A stretch of 64,000 nucleotides of DNA from Polytrichum commune (taxonomy: Eukaryota; Streptophyta; Polytrichopsida; Polytrichales; Polytrichaceae): the NCBI GenBank assembly GCA_950295325.1, contig OX485807.1, positions 41,384,440-41,448,439 of the forward strand, written 5' to 3'. Both the position numbers and the translations under genes were made by a program. Positions 46,342-57,897 of this stretch are shown here, one piece after another. How positions within the stretch are numbered: position 1 is the first letter of the stretch; the number at the start of each line of letters is the position of its first letter. Below the pieces are notes generated by a model, which saw nothing but the letters and a program-made list of their open reading frames with translations, did not search any database and was not told the origin of the DNA.

Positions 46342-47719
46342 TAACTTTTTGATCGATAATTCTTATTTAAACCAAAATTCTAACTAGGTGGTGCAAGCAT
46401 GAAATTGGTTAGCATGCGTACAAGCTAGCTACCTCACATATTAGCTATTTCTCTTCATCAAGTAACACATATACAACATAACCACTCAAAGTGTATACTT
46501 ACTTTAATTGAAGTCTTAACCCCTAAAGGCCGAGAAGGACATAACCACCTTTACCCAACCAAACCAACATACACATTTATGTTATAATCCTCTAATTTGG
46601 GACATATGGACATATGAATTGTTATGGGAACAATCCTAGCGCTACAAAGATGCCACCCGTACAATCATATCCATAAATAGAGGTACATATTTGCTTCAAT
46701 AAGCTACGTAATTGGGATGAACCTTTTCAAACGATGTTGGAGAGATTTTGCTTGGGCCTCTAACTCCTAAAGACCAAACCGAATTATTCCCAAATGGTCT
46801 AAAACCATTTAGTTCGAGTTTAATCCAATTCAAAAAGCTTATCAAAGAAAAAGATGGATATGACCATACGAGTGACATATATGTGGAGTTAGGATTGTTC
46901 CTACAAAATTTCATGTGTCCACGTTTCCCAAATCGAAGGATTATAACGTAAACGTGTACATTGGTATTGTTAGGCAATAATGACTTCTTGGACAAAAAAA
47001 AACCCACCTCAACCTGTAGGGTTAAGGGTGAGTTGGGAATTGTGGGTGGATCCTAAGTTAGGTCGCCTTCTCAACATGGAGCAGTTGTAGTGCCAAGTAC
47101 AATACTTTAATATACAACACTATCCTTTTAAGTTATAGAATATGGAAACTTCAAGGGTAGTCTTGGAATTTGGGGTTTCTATGTAAACTCATCCATTGTA
47201 AATGAAGGAAAAAAAATCTCGTGTAAGGTTGAGGACCAATTCACTTGAATTAGGCTCCACTACACCTTTTATGATATTTAGTGTCATGTGCACTATTTTC
47301 CAAAGGGCCCAAACTAGATGCCTAAAGGTCTCAAAGTGTCACGTCTATTGATTGTCAATACGATACTATCCATCAACATCAATAAATCTCTTGAGTGAGA
47401 AATTATCTACATTATGACATTCAACATAGCACATTGGGGTACTTGAGATAATAGAGTTGCGCTTTAGTATGGAAAGGGAAGATCGTACCGAACACACCAA
47501 TGGCAAGAGTCATTTGTTTACGTTTCAGTACACAAGAGGAAGACAATCTTGAGCATACTAATGCCAAGTGTCATGTGTGTACAATTCAGTCAACTTGTAG
47601 ACCATTGTGTAACACAAGCATACATCTCACAACACTATCGAAGACACCCGTGCCAAGATATCAACAAGCACACTTGAATGTCAAGCATCACAAGGTGACA
47701 CTACTGACGAAGTCGTTGG
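46342..47719. other. Intergenic leading into the satellite
   Basis: 47485-47719 carries the non-tandem relative of the satellite flank, also seen at 38615. Nothing else was recognised; two overlapping frames near 46696-47007 lie on opposite strands and show no motif. Confidence 0.45.
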
Positions 47720-49475
47720 TCATTAGTGTAACCTAGCATACACCTAATAAAAAAAGGGCAAATGGCACTATTTTGCATGTGACCCTAAATACCTTGAACG
47801 GTGTAGAATGAGTTCGGGATTGTCGATGCTAATCTTGGAATCAAAAAATTCTCCTACATGCTAAACCACAATTTCAATACGCATGATCATTAGTGTAACC
47901 TAGCATACGCCTGAAATTTAAAGCTATTTATTTTTAAAAAAACATGGCAAATGACATTCATTTGCATGTGACCCTTAATGCCCTAAACAATGTAGAATGA
48001 GTTTGGGATTGCTGATGCTAATCTTGGAATCAAAACATCATCTACATGCTAAACCACGACTTCAATACGCATGATCATTAGTGTAACCTAGCATACGCCT
48101 GATAAAAAAAAAAAAACAAGATAAATGACATTCTTTTGCATGTGACCCTAAATGCCATAAATGATGTAGACCGACTTCGGGATCGCCGATGCTAATCTTG
48201 GAATCAAAACATCATCAACATGCTTAACCACGATTTCAATACACATGATCATCAGTGTAACCTAACATATGCATGGGGAAAAAAACAGGGTAATTGACAC
48301 TCTTTTGCATGTGACCCTAAATGCCATAAATGGTGTAGATAGTTCGGGATCGTCGATGCTAATCTTGAAATCAAAGCATCACTGACATGCTAAACCACGA
48401 CTTCAATACGCATGATCATTAGTGTAACCTAACATACGCATGAAGGAAAAAAACAAGGTAAATGACACACTTTTGCATGTGACCCTAAATGCCATAAATG
48501 GTGTAGACTGAGTTCACGATCACCGATGCTAATCTTGGAATCAAAACATCACCTACATGCTAAACCACGATTTCAATACGCATGATCATAGTGTAACCTA
48601 GCATACCTCTTGGAAGAAAAAAAACAGGGTAAATGACATTCTTTTGCACGTGATCTTAAATGCCATAAACGGTGTAGACCGAGTTCGGGATCGCGGATGC
48701 TAATCTTGGAATCAAAGCATCACCGACATGCTAAACCACGACTACAATACGCATGCTCATTAGTGTAACCTAGCATACGTCTGGAAAAAAAGAGGTAAAT
48801 AACACTCTTTTGCATGTGACCCTAAATGCCATAAACGGTGTAGAATGAGTTCGCGATCGCCGATGCTAATCTTGGAATCAAAACATCATCGACATGCTAA
48901 ACCACGATTTCAATATGCATGATCATTAGTGTAACCTAGCATACGTCTGGGGGGGGGGGGAAACAACAAGGTAAATGACACTCTTTTGCATGTGACCTAA
49001 ATGCCATAAACGGTGTAGACCGAGTTTGGAATCGCAGATGCTAATCTTGGAATCAAAACATCATCGACATGCTAAACTACAATTTCAATACGCATGATCA
49101 TTAGTGTAACCTAACATACGTCTAGGGGGGGGGGGAACAACAAGGTAAATGACACTCTTTTGCATGTGACCTAAATGCCATAAACAGTGTAGACCGAGTT
49201 TGGAATCGCAGATGCTAATCTTGGAATCAAAACATCATCGACATGCTAAACTACAATTTCAATACGCATGATCATTAGTGTAACCTAGCATACGTCTGGA
49301 AAAAAAGAAAAAAGAAACAGAAGAAGAAGAAGAAGGTAAATGACACTCTTACACATGTAACCCTAAATGCCATAAACAGTGTAGACCAAGTTCGGGATGG
49401 CCGATGCGAATCTTGGAATCAAAACATCATCGACTCGACATGCTAAACCACGATTTCAATACGCTTGCATGATGG
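47720..49475. repeat. Satellite array, ten units of 166-190 bp
   Basis: The phrase gcatgtgacc marks units at 47776, 47964, 48138, 48307, 48475, 48646 (as gcacgtgatc), 48812, 48988, 49162 and, diverged, 49352. Each unit runs through aatgccataaacggtgtaga, gatgctaatcttggaatcaa, then catgctaaaccacgatttca and cattagtgtaacctagcata. Units are joined by a variable purine run (A-rich, or 10-13 G near 48950 and 49125), which explains most of the length variation. Confidence 0.93.
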
Positions 49476-49766
49476 GTATGGCCACAAATCATGAGCAATC
49501 TGAGCAGCAGGAGCAGCAGCCATGTGAGAGGGGAGGTGAAGGGAGGGGACTCAGGGGAGAGAGAGGGAGCCTGCCTTTGGATGCTCACGAGACAGGCTCT
49601 GTCTCGTGGCAGTAACTTAGTCTGCACCAAAGTCTCTCGCCTTTTGTCGGATTCATGGCACTCCACCTGTAAATGCAAGTCGGTGATAAGGCCACTCATC
49701 CACACCCCCCACCCAATGGTACTATGATGATGATGATATAGTAGGCTCATCATTCTATACGTCTCT

Positions 49767-49927
49767 CCCCTTTACCCTTTACCCTCACCCTTACCCTTAC
49801 CCTCAACCTTACCCTTACCCTTACCCTTACCCTCACCCTTACCCTCACCCTTACCCTCAACCTTACCCTTACCCTTACCCTCACCCTTACCCTTACCCTC
49901 AACCTTACCCTCACCCTTACGCTCACC
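49767..49927. repeat. Hexanucleotide array (CCCTTA/CCCTCA)
   Basis: About 27 units of ccctta, ccctca and ccctcaa are mixed in no fixed order. Its complement is TAAGGG/TGAGGG, which is not the plant telomere repeat TTTAGGG, although it looks similar at first glance. The long Arg-Val and Lys-Gly frames here are artefacts. Confidence 0.92.
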
Positions 49928-50380
49928 TTCAATGAACGGGGCGGGCGAACTCACTCTAGGTAGTTGGGTTCGCCATCCGGAGTTCCGTGTTGCGATGGCT
50001 TTTTACTTGCCGGCATTATCGTCGTTTTTTACCGACTAAGTTATATCGTGGTCTTTGGTGCGCATACTAGCTTACTTATGTCGTTTGAGTAGGGAAATGA
50101 TGCTTTCGATATAATATTATGGCGATGGGTAACTTCGAATGGTAATTAACACACACTAATTAAACAAAACAATCGTAGTTGCAAATGAACTAGTTGAGTT
50201 TGAGAAACGATTGGGTGAAGTTCAAGGTTTCAAAAGGATTACCCATCATTTTAGAGGAAGATGTAGAACATGCCTCTGATTAATGAAGAAAGATTGAGAG
50301 ATCACAACATGTGACCGGTTGGACTTGGAAACACTAGGATTTGGATCGATTATGTCCAGAAATCCTCCCCGGACAGTGCC
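49928..50380. other. Intergenic, nothing recognised
   Basis: About 50305-50340 is an inverted copy of the short repeat near 11180. No gene is seen. Confidence 0.4.
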
Positions 50381-50383
50381 TTA

Positions 50384-50858
50384 GGGCCACTTCACACACG
50401 AGACTAAGAGCCCGTGACCAATACACTTCAAGCACTCTCATTGGTGGAAAAGGCGGAGCTGGTCCAAGTTCGCTTCTCACTACGCTCGAGGGACCAACGG
50501 AGTATGTGAATGTAGGATGATGGATGTAAAGTCTACATGGATTCTTACATGACGTCGAATGGATCATGTTTAATGCTCACTTGGATTATATTAAAAAACC
50601 ACCTCTTGGACGTAGGCCTAACACAAATGGAGAGACCATGACACTCTGTTGGTTCATTCTAAGTTATCATGTGTGAGGACCTGCATGAATAGACGTTCAT
50701 TGAAATAGCATTCGGTTGAGGCCCGTTCACAAATGACTTCACACTACACCTGAGGGTCCGTGACCACACTACATGATTTTGGAGGTGTTGTGGGACACTT
50801 TCTTTTGGGCTCTCACAATTTCATGGTCACGGCTCTTGGCTCGTGTGTGAAGTGACCC
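50384..50858. mobile_element. Harbinger-like miniature element, inverted copy
   Basis: It starts gggccacttcacacacgaga and ends gtgtgtgaagtgaccc, in the opposite orientation to the copies at 21931 and 57449. TTA precedes it at 50381-50383 and ttt follows, a decayed duplication. The body shares gcactctcattggtggaaaa and agttcgc with the other copies. Confidence 0.8.
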
Positions 50859-50984
50859 TTTGGCTCATATGTCAGAGGACCCAGTGCTGATGATCACAAT
50901 GTCCGTGCCTCACTACTTTAAGTTAGACGTAACTTGGCATAAGCTTACAAAGGTTTCAAGTGGTTACGATGATTCCGTTGCTTA

Positions 50985-51580
50985 AGATTTCGTGTCATAC
51001 TTTACCAAGCTCAGCCGGCCTAATTTGGTTACCTACTTCTCTCTCTTAGGGCCCACCCACACATCCCGGTTAGGGCTTTGGTTAGAGAAAAATTACCGAA
51101 TTAGGATGATTTTTTTAGGTTTGTAGGTTTTGTGTCACATTTACCAAGGGCAGCCGGGCTAGTTTAGTTACCTACTTCTCTTAAGGTCCACACGCACATA
51201 TATCCCCGTTAGGACTTTGGTTAGAGAAAAATTACCGAATTAGGATGATTTTGTTTTGTTTTTTAGGTTTTGTGTCACATTTACCAAGGGCAGCCGGGCT
51301 AGTTTAGTTACCTACTTCTCTTAAGGTCCACACGCACATCCCGGTTAGGGCTTTGGTTAGAGAGCAAGGTTACCAAATTAGGATTGTTTCATTTTTATAG
51401 GTTTCATGTCATACTACTTACCGAGCTCAGCCGGCCTAGTTTGGTTACCTACTTCTCTTAGAGTTCACCCCCACATCCCTCTTAGAGCTTTGGTTGTATC
51501 GACCAATTTTGTTTTTTTAGGTTTCATGTCGTACTCATCAAGGTGTGCATGCCTAGTTTGGTTACCTACTTTTCTCATGT
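50985..51580. repeat. Tandem repeat, five units of 117-143 bp
   Basis: Units carry gtcacatttaccaagggcag or a variant, then ctagtttagttacctacttc, then a gcacatcccggttagggctt block and ttggttagag. They start near 50993, 51132, 51268, 51407 and 51525. Units 2 and 3 are the most alike, and the last is degenerate. Confidence 0.85.
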
Positions 51581-52080
51581 TCAACATGCGATGTGTACAT
51601 CTTTGTTAAGAGTAAGCAACCATTTATATTAGTTGTATTGTACCCACATCGTCCGTTTAGGAGATTTAGCTAACATATGAGGTGGCTGACTCATATGGAA
51701 GTTAATGAATCTTATGTCCACATCACCTTGTTAGCGATTAGGTGTATATTAAAGCTATCAAACCACAAGTTAGATAAAATTTTGGACCTTTCTTTTGTGA
51801 AAATTATGAACTCAACCACAACCCTAATGCTCACAAGCTTTTTACAAATGTTATGCCCGTTTCTCAATATCCTCCAACTCTTCTCCCTTCCCATATATAT
51901 AAGGTGGACCACACTATATCTTTAAGCATCCTCATTTAACCATTATTTAGCTAGTTAGCATTTTGATTAGCTTATCTTTGCTAACTCATAAGTTAGCTAT
52001 TTTTCTTAACTAGGGGAAAAACCCTTAATCGGACACACATATTTGTGTGGTGTGCGGATCCAAAACCATACACCAAAATA

Positions 52081-52110
52081 CATATATACATATATACATA
52101 TATACATATA

Positions 52111-52186
<76 letters not shown>
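52081..52186. repeat. Compound microsatellite (TATACA)n (CA)n (TA)n
   Basis: Alternating purine-pyrimidine DNA over about 105 bp, in three consecutive motifs. Both strands give Tyr-Ile or His-Thr frames that are not genes. Confidence 0.96.
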
Positions 52187-52188
<2 letters not shown>

Positions 52189-55129
52189 TACCTTCTTCCT
52201 CCTAAATGTCCACTCACATGTTGTAGTTGACTTCAACAGACGTCTATATGAGGGAGAATTCCACAATTTTGATCGAATTTGAGAATATCTAATGTTCACA
52301 ACATAGAGGTTTTCATGTAAGGCAACTAATGAAAATAAGGTTTTTGTTAAATTTGGATGAGACAATGGAATTGTCTCTTGTAAAGAAAATAAATAAATTT
52401 GTCCAGATTTTGGAATACATACATTTGATAATTGAATATTTGAAATTGGAGTTCATATGCTTATTCTAGAGAGGGTCAACATTCTTTGACTGGGTGGTGG
52501 ATATCTCTCTCGAGGTATTGAGCTTCAATGCCATATTTGGGGCATGTTTGGTTTTAATTGTTCAAATCGCTAATTATAGTTGGTTTGTGTATAGGGCATT
52601 GACCACGAGCAAGCAAGCTTGCCACCATCCCCAAGCCCCGGTGACCTCCTATGAGATCCAACCACACATTAGATGATCGTTCTCCTTATATTCAAAGTCA
52701 AGTCACATAAATCAATTGTTGGGACTCAAAGGAAAGTACACTTCACTAGAAAAGCCATCTTGACTACATCAAGATATTGAGTTATTTTTCCCACGAAACA
52801 AAGACCCCATGAGCCTCCTTAGAAGAAACATGGTTGAAAGAAATTAGATTATGTGCTAAAAATTGTTTAAGTTTTTTTGGTTGATGTTAACAAAACAAAA
52901 AAAAAACGCAAGGGAAGGAGGGGGATTCCTATATGACCGTTTGAGGAAACAAAACATCTTTATTGGCTCTGTCTGTAGGACAGAGACTATGCATCGACTT
53001 CTTTGTTTCAAGAGCAAATTTCCTAACCACTTTGCGTTCACACTTGGACGTAACTTGTTCTTGCTATTTTTGGTCCAGTTTATTTAATGTGGATGTTAAC
53101 TATAGTCATATATATCTAGTTAATTATAGTTGCTCCCTAAAATGTATTGAAAAAAAAATCTAGTTAACTTAATATTTTGGTAGTTGTTAATTATTTATTT
53201 AAAAATCTTTGGGTGATAAATGAGTAGCTTCAATCCTTGACTCGCATTTGAGAAGAAGGTGCGTAAAATCCAAGAAAAATTTGGTTATAGGTACAATAAA
53301 TAGCCATGAACTGGCATGAGCAAAGTGGACAACTACAGTTATAGTCTTTCATAATAAAAGACAGAGCCTCACGGTTCTACCGTTTTCTTGTTTTGAAAAG
53401 GGAGAATATACATGTGAGCTACATAACACTACTCAATAGATGACACGTGTTCACTTGCCCCTATTGTGCTTGGATGAGACATGCCACCCGGCCTAGTACA
53501 TGTATTGGGTTTCCCAATAGGTTGCCCATCATGATGTCCGGGTTTCCCATTGGGTCACCAACAAGCAACAATCTCATATAGGGTAGGAGGTAATGTGGTG
53601 GGTAGTGCATGTCTAGAGTAGAGGTGCCCATAACCAATCACTTAAGAGATTTTTGCGCCAAATATGGAGAAGTACAAGGCAGTGCAAAATGTTTTTCCAT
53701 GTAGGAAGATAGAAATCACGAGGACTACAATTTTTTTCAATAATTTTATTCCTTATACGAAAACGACTGTGAATTTTTGAGGATGAAAACATGGCCAAGC
53801 ACATTACCAATGTCTAGAGTATGCCATAAGCATTCATTTCAACTGCTCATTCCCCCTCACTTTAGCACTCAAACCCAAGAGATGTGTCGTGTCACTATTG
53901 GTTCCAGGCTGATCAAAATTTTGGTACCTTATAGATTGCCGATGGGGTCCCGATCGGGAATAGACTCCTCTACTCTAGGCTATGGATAATTGTCGGTTCA
54001 CGGGGAAGGGCCCTTGGCCCCATATTCAATCTAGGGGTCTTGAGATTCGGGCATCTCAAACCCTAGCACTAGAATCCACTAGCCCCACGGCACGGGACGG
54101 CTCACACGAGCAACGTTCATGTACAAAAACATTTTGTGAGGGAAATGGGCTTCAACCTCGATTCCGATGTGCTAAACCATCTCATGCTAAGTTAATCACG
54201 TGTTTAGTCTCCTAGGACAAAAAGGCTAACCGGGACGAAGTGTTTGTTTAAAGCCCACTTTAAAGCCAAGGACCACACAAATCCCCATGTTCCAATGCAC
54301 GAAAGTTGTCATACGTTTTTTTTTAATGAACGAAGAGAGACACACACATATATGTATGGTTGGATGAACATGTGTTTGTTTCCCATCCATATTTGAGACT
54401 CCTCCTTGAGGATGGATGTAAGTGGCTTCATCACTCCAAAAGCCAGGTGCCAGTTAGCTAGGCTCCCAGCCAGTCGTAGATTTGAAAGGAGGGAAAAAAA
54501 ATATCACTGCTCTTGGGTGATAAAGCTTTGGGCGTACACAAGGACACGCACCCAGACTTTGGCAGGGAATTGCGAGGGCTTTATACAGAGAGGCCTTCAA
54601 ATGGTACTTACTTATAAGTCCACACTGATCGAAATAAACAGTGTACTTCCAGCCCACTGGGAATCCCCATGCCTAGTGTATAGGATCATCTCCCCAAAAG
54701 TCTTTCCCCAAAAGGTTGGGTAACTAACACTTTACTTAATTACATCCGATTTGGCCACTAAGCGAGGCTCCCGTGTTCATTACCAAGCTTCCCAACCCTA
54801 AACCCTAGCATATAAGGTACTTTGTTCGGTTTTTACGTTCTCCAACTCCCACGAACAAAACTCAACAAAACTCGTGTGGCATTGGAAAATCTATGAAGAA
54901 ACATTTGCCTAAACAAAGGATTGGAAATCGGATTTCCTCTAGTTTTTCATGTGGACCGGTTCACCTGTAACTAAAATTCAGTCCTTCTTGTTCATTGCTG
55001 CAATATGGAGTGAAACTGCCTTTCAAGTGTAAAAAGGAGTGCAACTGATGCATAAATTAATGGAGCATTGTTCCACCAAACTCACAAGCTGTTGTAGAAG
55101 CACTATAGTAGGTTGGAATGGTGGCACAC
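52187..55129. other. Intergenic, nothing recognised
   Basis: Short frames only. Near 53510-53570 gggtttcccaatagg and gggtttcccattggg are a small duplication. A telo-box-like aaccctaaaccctag lies near 54797. Confidence 0.4.
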
Positions 55130-56780
55130 ATAGATCCCAAGGTCCTTACCACTATCATCCTATAATACAAAGATTGGTATAACAAAAGACATCACTCACT
55201 GGCCCTCACTCAAAGACCCAAGTACTCACCCACCTCAATCCACACATCTTCGCATACCATCCCCAAACAAGTTTCTAAACATGCCTAGCCATAACTGAGC
55301 CCAAATTGGTTAGGATCATGTGTATACACCAATTATGAAGCCCCTCCATTATCCCCATCGTCACCAAAAGATTCAACTTATGCCTCGAAGATGCGATACA
55401 CCTAACAAACTTACACCCACCAAGGTCAACCTCTCCAAGAAATGGAAGCATGCCTCAACCCCCTCCCACTACATTGAATACCCCACTCTCCCCCTATCCC
55501 TCCCAACCTTGTCCTACACACAACCACAACAGAATTACCCCACCACCCACACTTATTACACAAATGGCTCCTTCACCCCCCCCCCCACACACACACGTCC
55601 CACCATCCCACCAGCAACACCCAACATACCTATAGACTTCCCGGACGACAAAATATCATGTGCGCATAATTGACATCTGTGTATAAAGCCCTCTACCTCA
55701 CCAAAGACAACACCACCCACTCCTATATCTTCACAAACAACCTCAAACACTACTCCCCCGATACATATCGCACATACCCACCCCTTTTGGCACTCCAAAA
55801 TCCTTACAGAAAACCCCCATACTACACCCATCATATACCTCAAACCCTACGTTCAGAAGGAATACACAAGCCAACTTACGACTACGATACTCCCCCAATG
55901 CCCACACGAAGCAAAATGATTTAACAACCTAACAATTCACTTCGCCCTCTATGCACAAATGCCCAACTCATACAAACCCTCGAACTGTGATACGGTCAAT
56001 ACATGCGCAATCAAAGAAAATACATAATGTGACCCATCTAGTTCCCCTCCCCCTTTTGTAACCTATGTCCACTGCAAGAAACTGACACATGCCTCCACCT
56101 ACTCTTCATGTGCATGCACACCACCCTCAGTAACATCCGAACAACCAAACACATCAAAGTTGTATGGCAAAAACATAAACTACTCCTTTCCCATTCCTCA
56201 ACCATAGACACATTCCTAATAAATGTCGGCATCCACCTAGGAAGCCCCCCGAAAACACAATCTCTCCATGGCTATACATGTACCTCTACACCACAAGACC
56301 ATGTCGAAGCCTTGCCAGACTCCAACCTGACTCCTTGTTATCACCACCATCTCCCTATAGAAAACCACACACTACACCACCCAAAACTCCAACCTATAAT
56401 TCATTGAATGCACATTCTTCCAAGACCACAATCCCAACCCCGGCACCCAACGGAAAAAAAAAAAAAAACACTAAAATACCAACCTTTGGTGGACGCACTA
56501 GAAGAGGCCGCATGGTATGTAATACTCACTATCCTCACAACATGCATCTAAGGAGGCATTTACACAAACAATATCACTAACCTCTTCGAACAATGCTACG
56601 TACCTTTAATGCCCATGCATGCATGCATGCAACACATCCACCTGATAGCTATCAAATACCTTACACTACTCATCCTCAACAAACAAAAAATGGAAAACCA
56701 CCAACCACTAGTACTTCCCTACAACATGTTGCCCAAACCCACACAAATAGCTCAAATAAGGGGACAATCAAATCCTTAGG
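55130..56780 (+). mobile_element. LINE copy 2, RNase H and C-terminal region
   Basis: Same family as 440-6215. The RNase H start reads YYTNGSFTPP (55554-55583), with asparagine (55563-55565) in place of the first catalytic aspartate. ALYLTKDNTTHSYIFTNNL follows in another frame. Near 56055-56110, CNLCPLQETDTCLHLLFMC is the zinc-binding region, then CTSTPQDH, FIECTFFQDHNP (about 56397-56435), LKYQPLVDALEEAAW (about 56472-56516), GGIYTNNITNLFEQ and IAIKYLTLLILNKQKMENHQ (about 56650-56710). Frames are broken by stops and by an A-run near 56455. The RT part is absent. Confidence 0.7.
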
Positions 56781-57440
56781 AGTCAGCCCTAGGAATCGAA
56801 CCCAACCCATGCCACAATGAGCCAAGACTACTTGCCCTTGTAACACCCACCCTTGAGATACACAACATCAGCAAACAAAACTTATATCCCCCCCCCCCCC
56901 CAAACTGGACCTACAATGATCGAGTCATTTGCTACTGTAGGGACCACCTCCCATAACCCTGCTCAATTAACCCGATTCGGATTCACATATGAGCTTGCAA
57001 CTGTGATCAAGATGAAGTGTCCCTCATTCACACCAAAATTTGTGGTTGGTGGTCTCTCTCTTTGGAGCATTGTTAGATGTCAATTCACATTTTTGTTTAT
57101 AAGCGGTCGGATGATTGCTGCAACTTCTGTCAAAAGAACAAATGGCACTTTCAGTGTTGAAAACATCGCCGATTAAGTTCTTTTAGGTCATGATCGATGG
57201 GGTTGCATTCAGATCTATAGTCTAGTTATAATTGATCAATCAGTGTCTTTTAAGGAAAAAAATTGTGATTACAACTCCAAACTGTCGTATAAAGACTTGA
57301 AATTGGAAGGTTGTAACAAACCACATCAATCTCAAACTTATTTAGATAGAGACTAGGTAGGCATCAAGATAACACTACTTGAAAAGTACATCAAGTCTTG
57401 AATAAGCATGTGCACTCTTATTGATTGTCTATTGAGAGTT
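56781..57440. other. Spacer after LINE copy 2
   Basis: A C-run of about 13 lies near 56889. The frame to 57176 (contains LTRFGFTYELATVIKMKCPS) is not recognised. Confidence 0.4.
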
Positions 57441-57448
57441 CACACCAA

Positions 57449-57897
57449 GGGCCACTTCACACACGAGCCAAGAGCCGTGACCATGAAAAATTGTGAGAGC
57501 CCAAAGAAAGTGTCCAAAGGCTGTCCCAACACACCTCCAAAATCATGTAGTCTGGTCACGGATCCCCAAGTGTAGTGTAAAGTCATATGTGTCCGGGCCC
57601 TCAACCAAATGCTATTTCAATGAATTCTATTCACGCGGGTCCTCACACATGATAAAATCAAATAAATCAAATCAACGGTTGTGAGCGTTCGGAGTGAGCG
57701 TTCGGAGTACCATGGTCTCTCGGTTTTGTGTTAGGCCTACCTCCAGGAGGTGGCTTTTGAAAATAGTCCAAGTGACCATGAAACATGATCCATTTGATGC
57801 CATGTAGGAATCCATGGACCGGCTCCACCTTTTCCACCAATGAGAGTGCTTGAAGTATACTGGTCATGGGCTCTCAGTCTCGTGTGTGGATTGGCCC
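57449..57897. mobile_element. Harbinger-like miniature element, compact copy
   Basis: It starts gggccacttcacacacgagc; the right end read inverted is gggccaatccacacacgaga. Flanks are CAA and TAA, consistent with a mutated TAA duplication. At 449 bp it shows the basic size of the family expanded at 21931. The body shares tcctcacacatgat and caacggttgtgagcgttcgg with that copy, the latter partly doubled here (gagcgttcgga twice). Confidence 0.85.

Noticed and set aside
47720-49475. CRISPR-like array
   Set aside because: Whole units of about 170 bp are repeated without unique spacers, in a plant nuclear context.
49767-49927. Interstitial telomere array
   Set aside because: The repeat is CCCTTA/CCCTCA. 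Plant telomeres read CCCTAAA and vertebrate-type CCCTAA; the base order differs.
49750-49954. Two - strand frames rich in Arg-Val or Lys-Gly-Glu
   Set aside because: They are translations of the hexanucleotide array.
52006-52365. 119-codon - strand frame
   Set aside because: It is mostly the CA/TA microsatellite read as Tyr-Ile and Cys-Val repeats.
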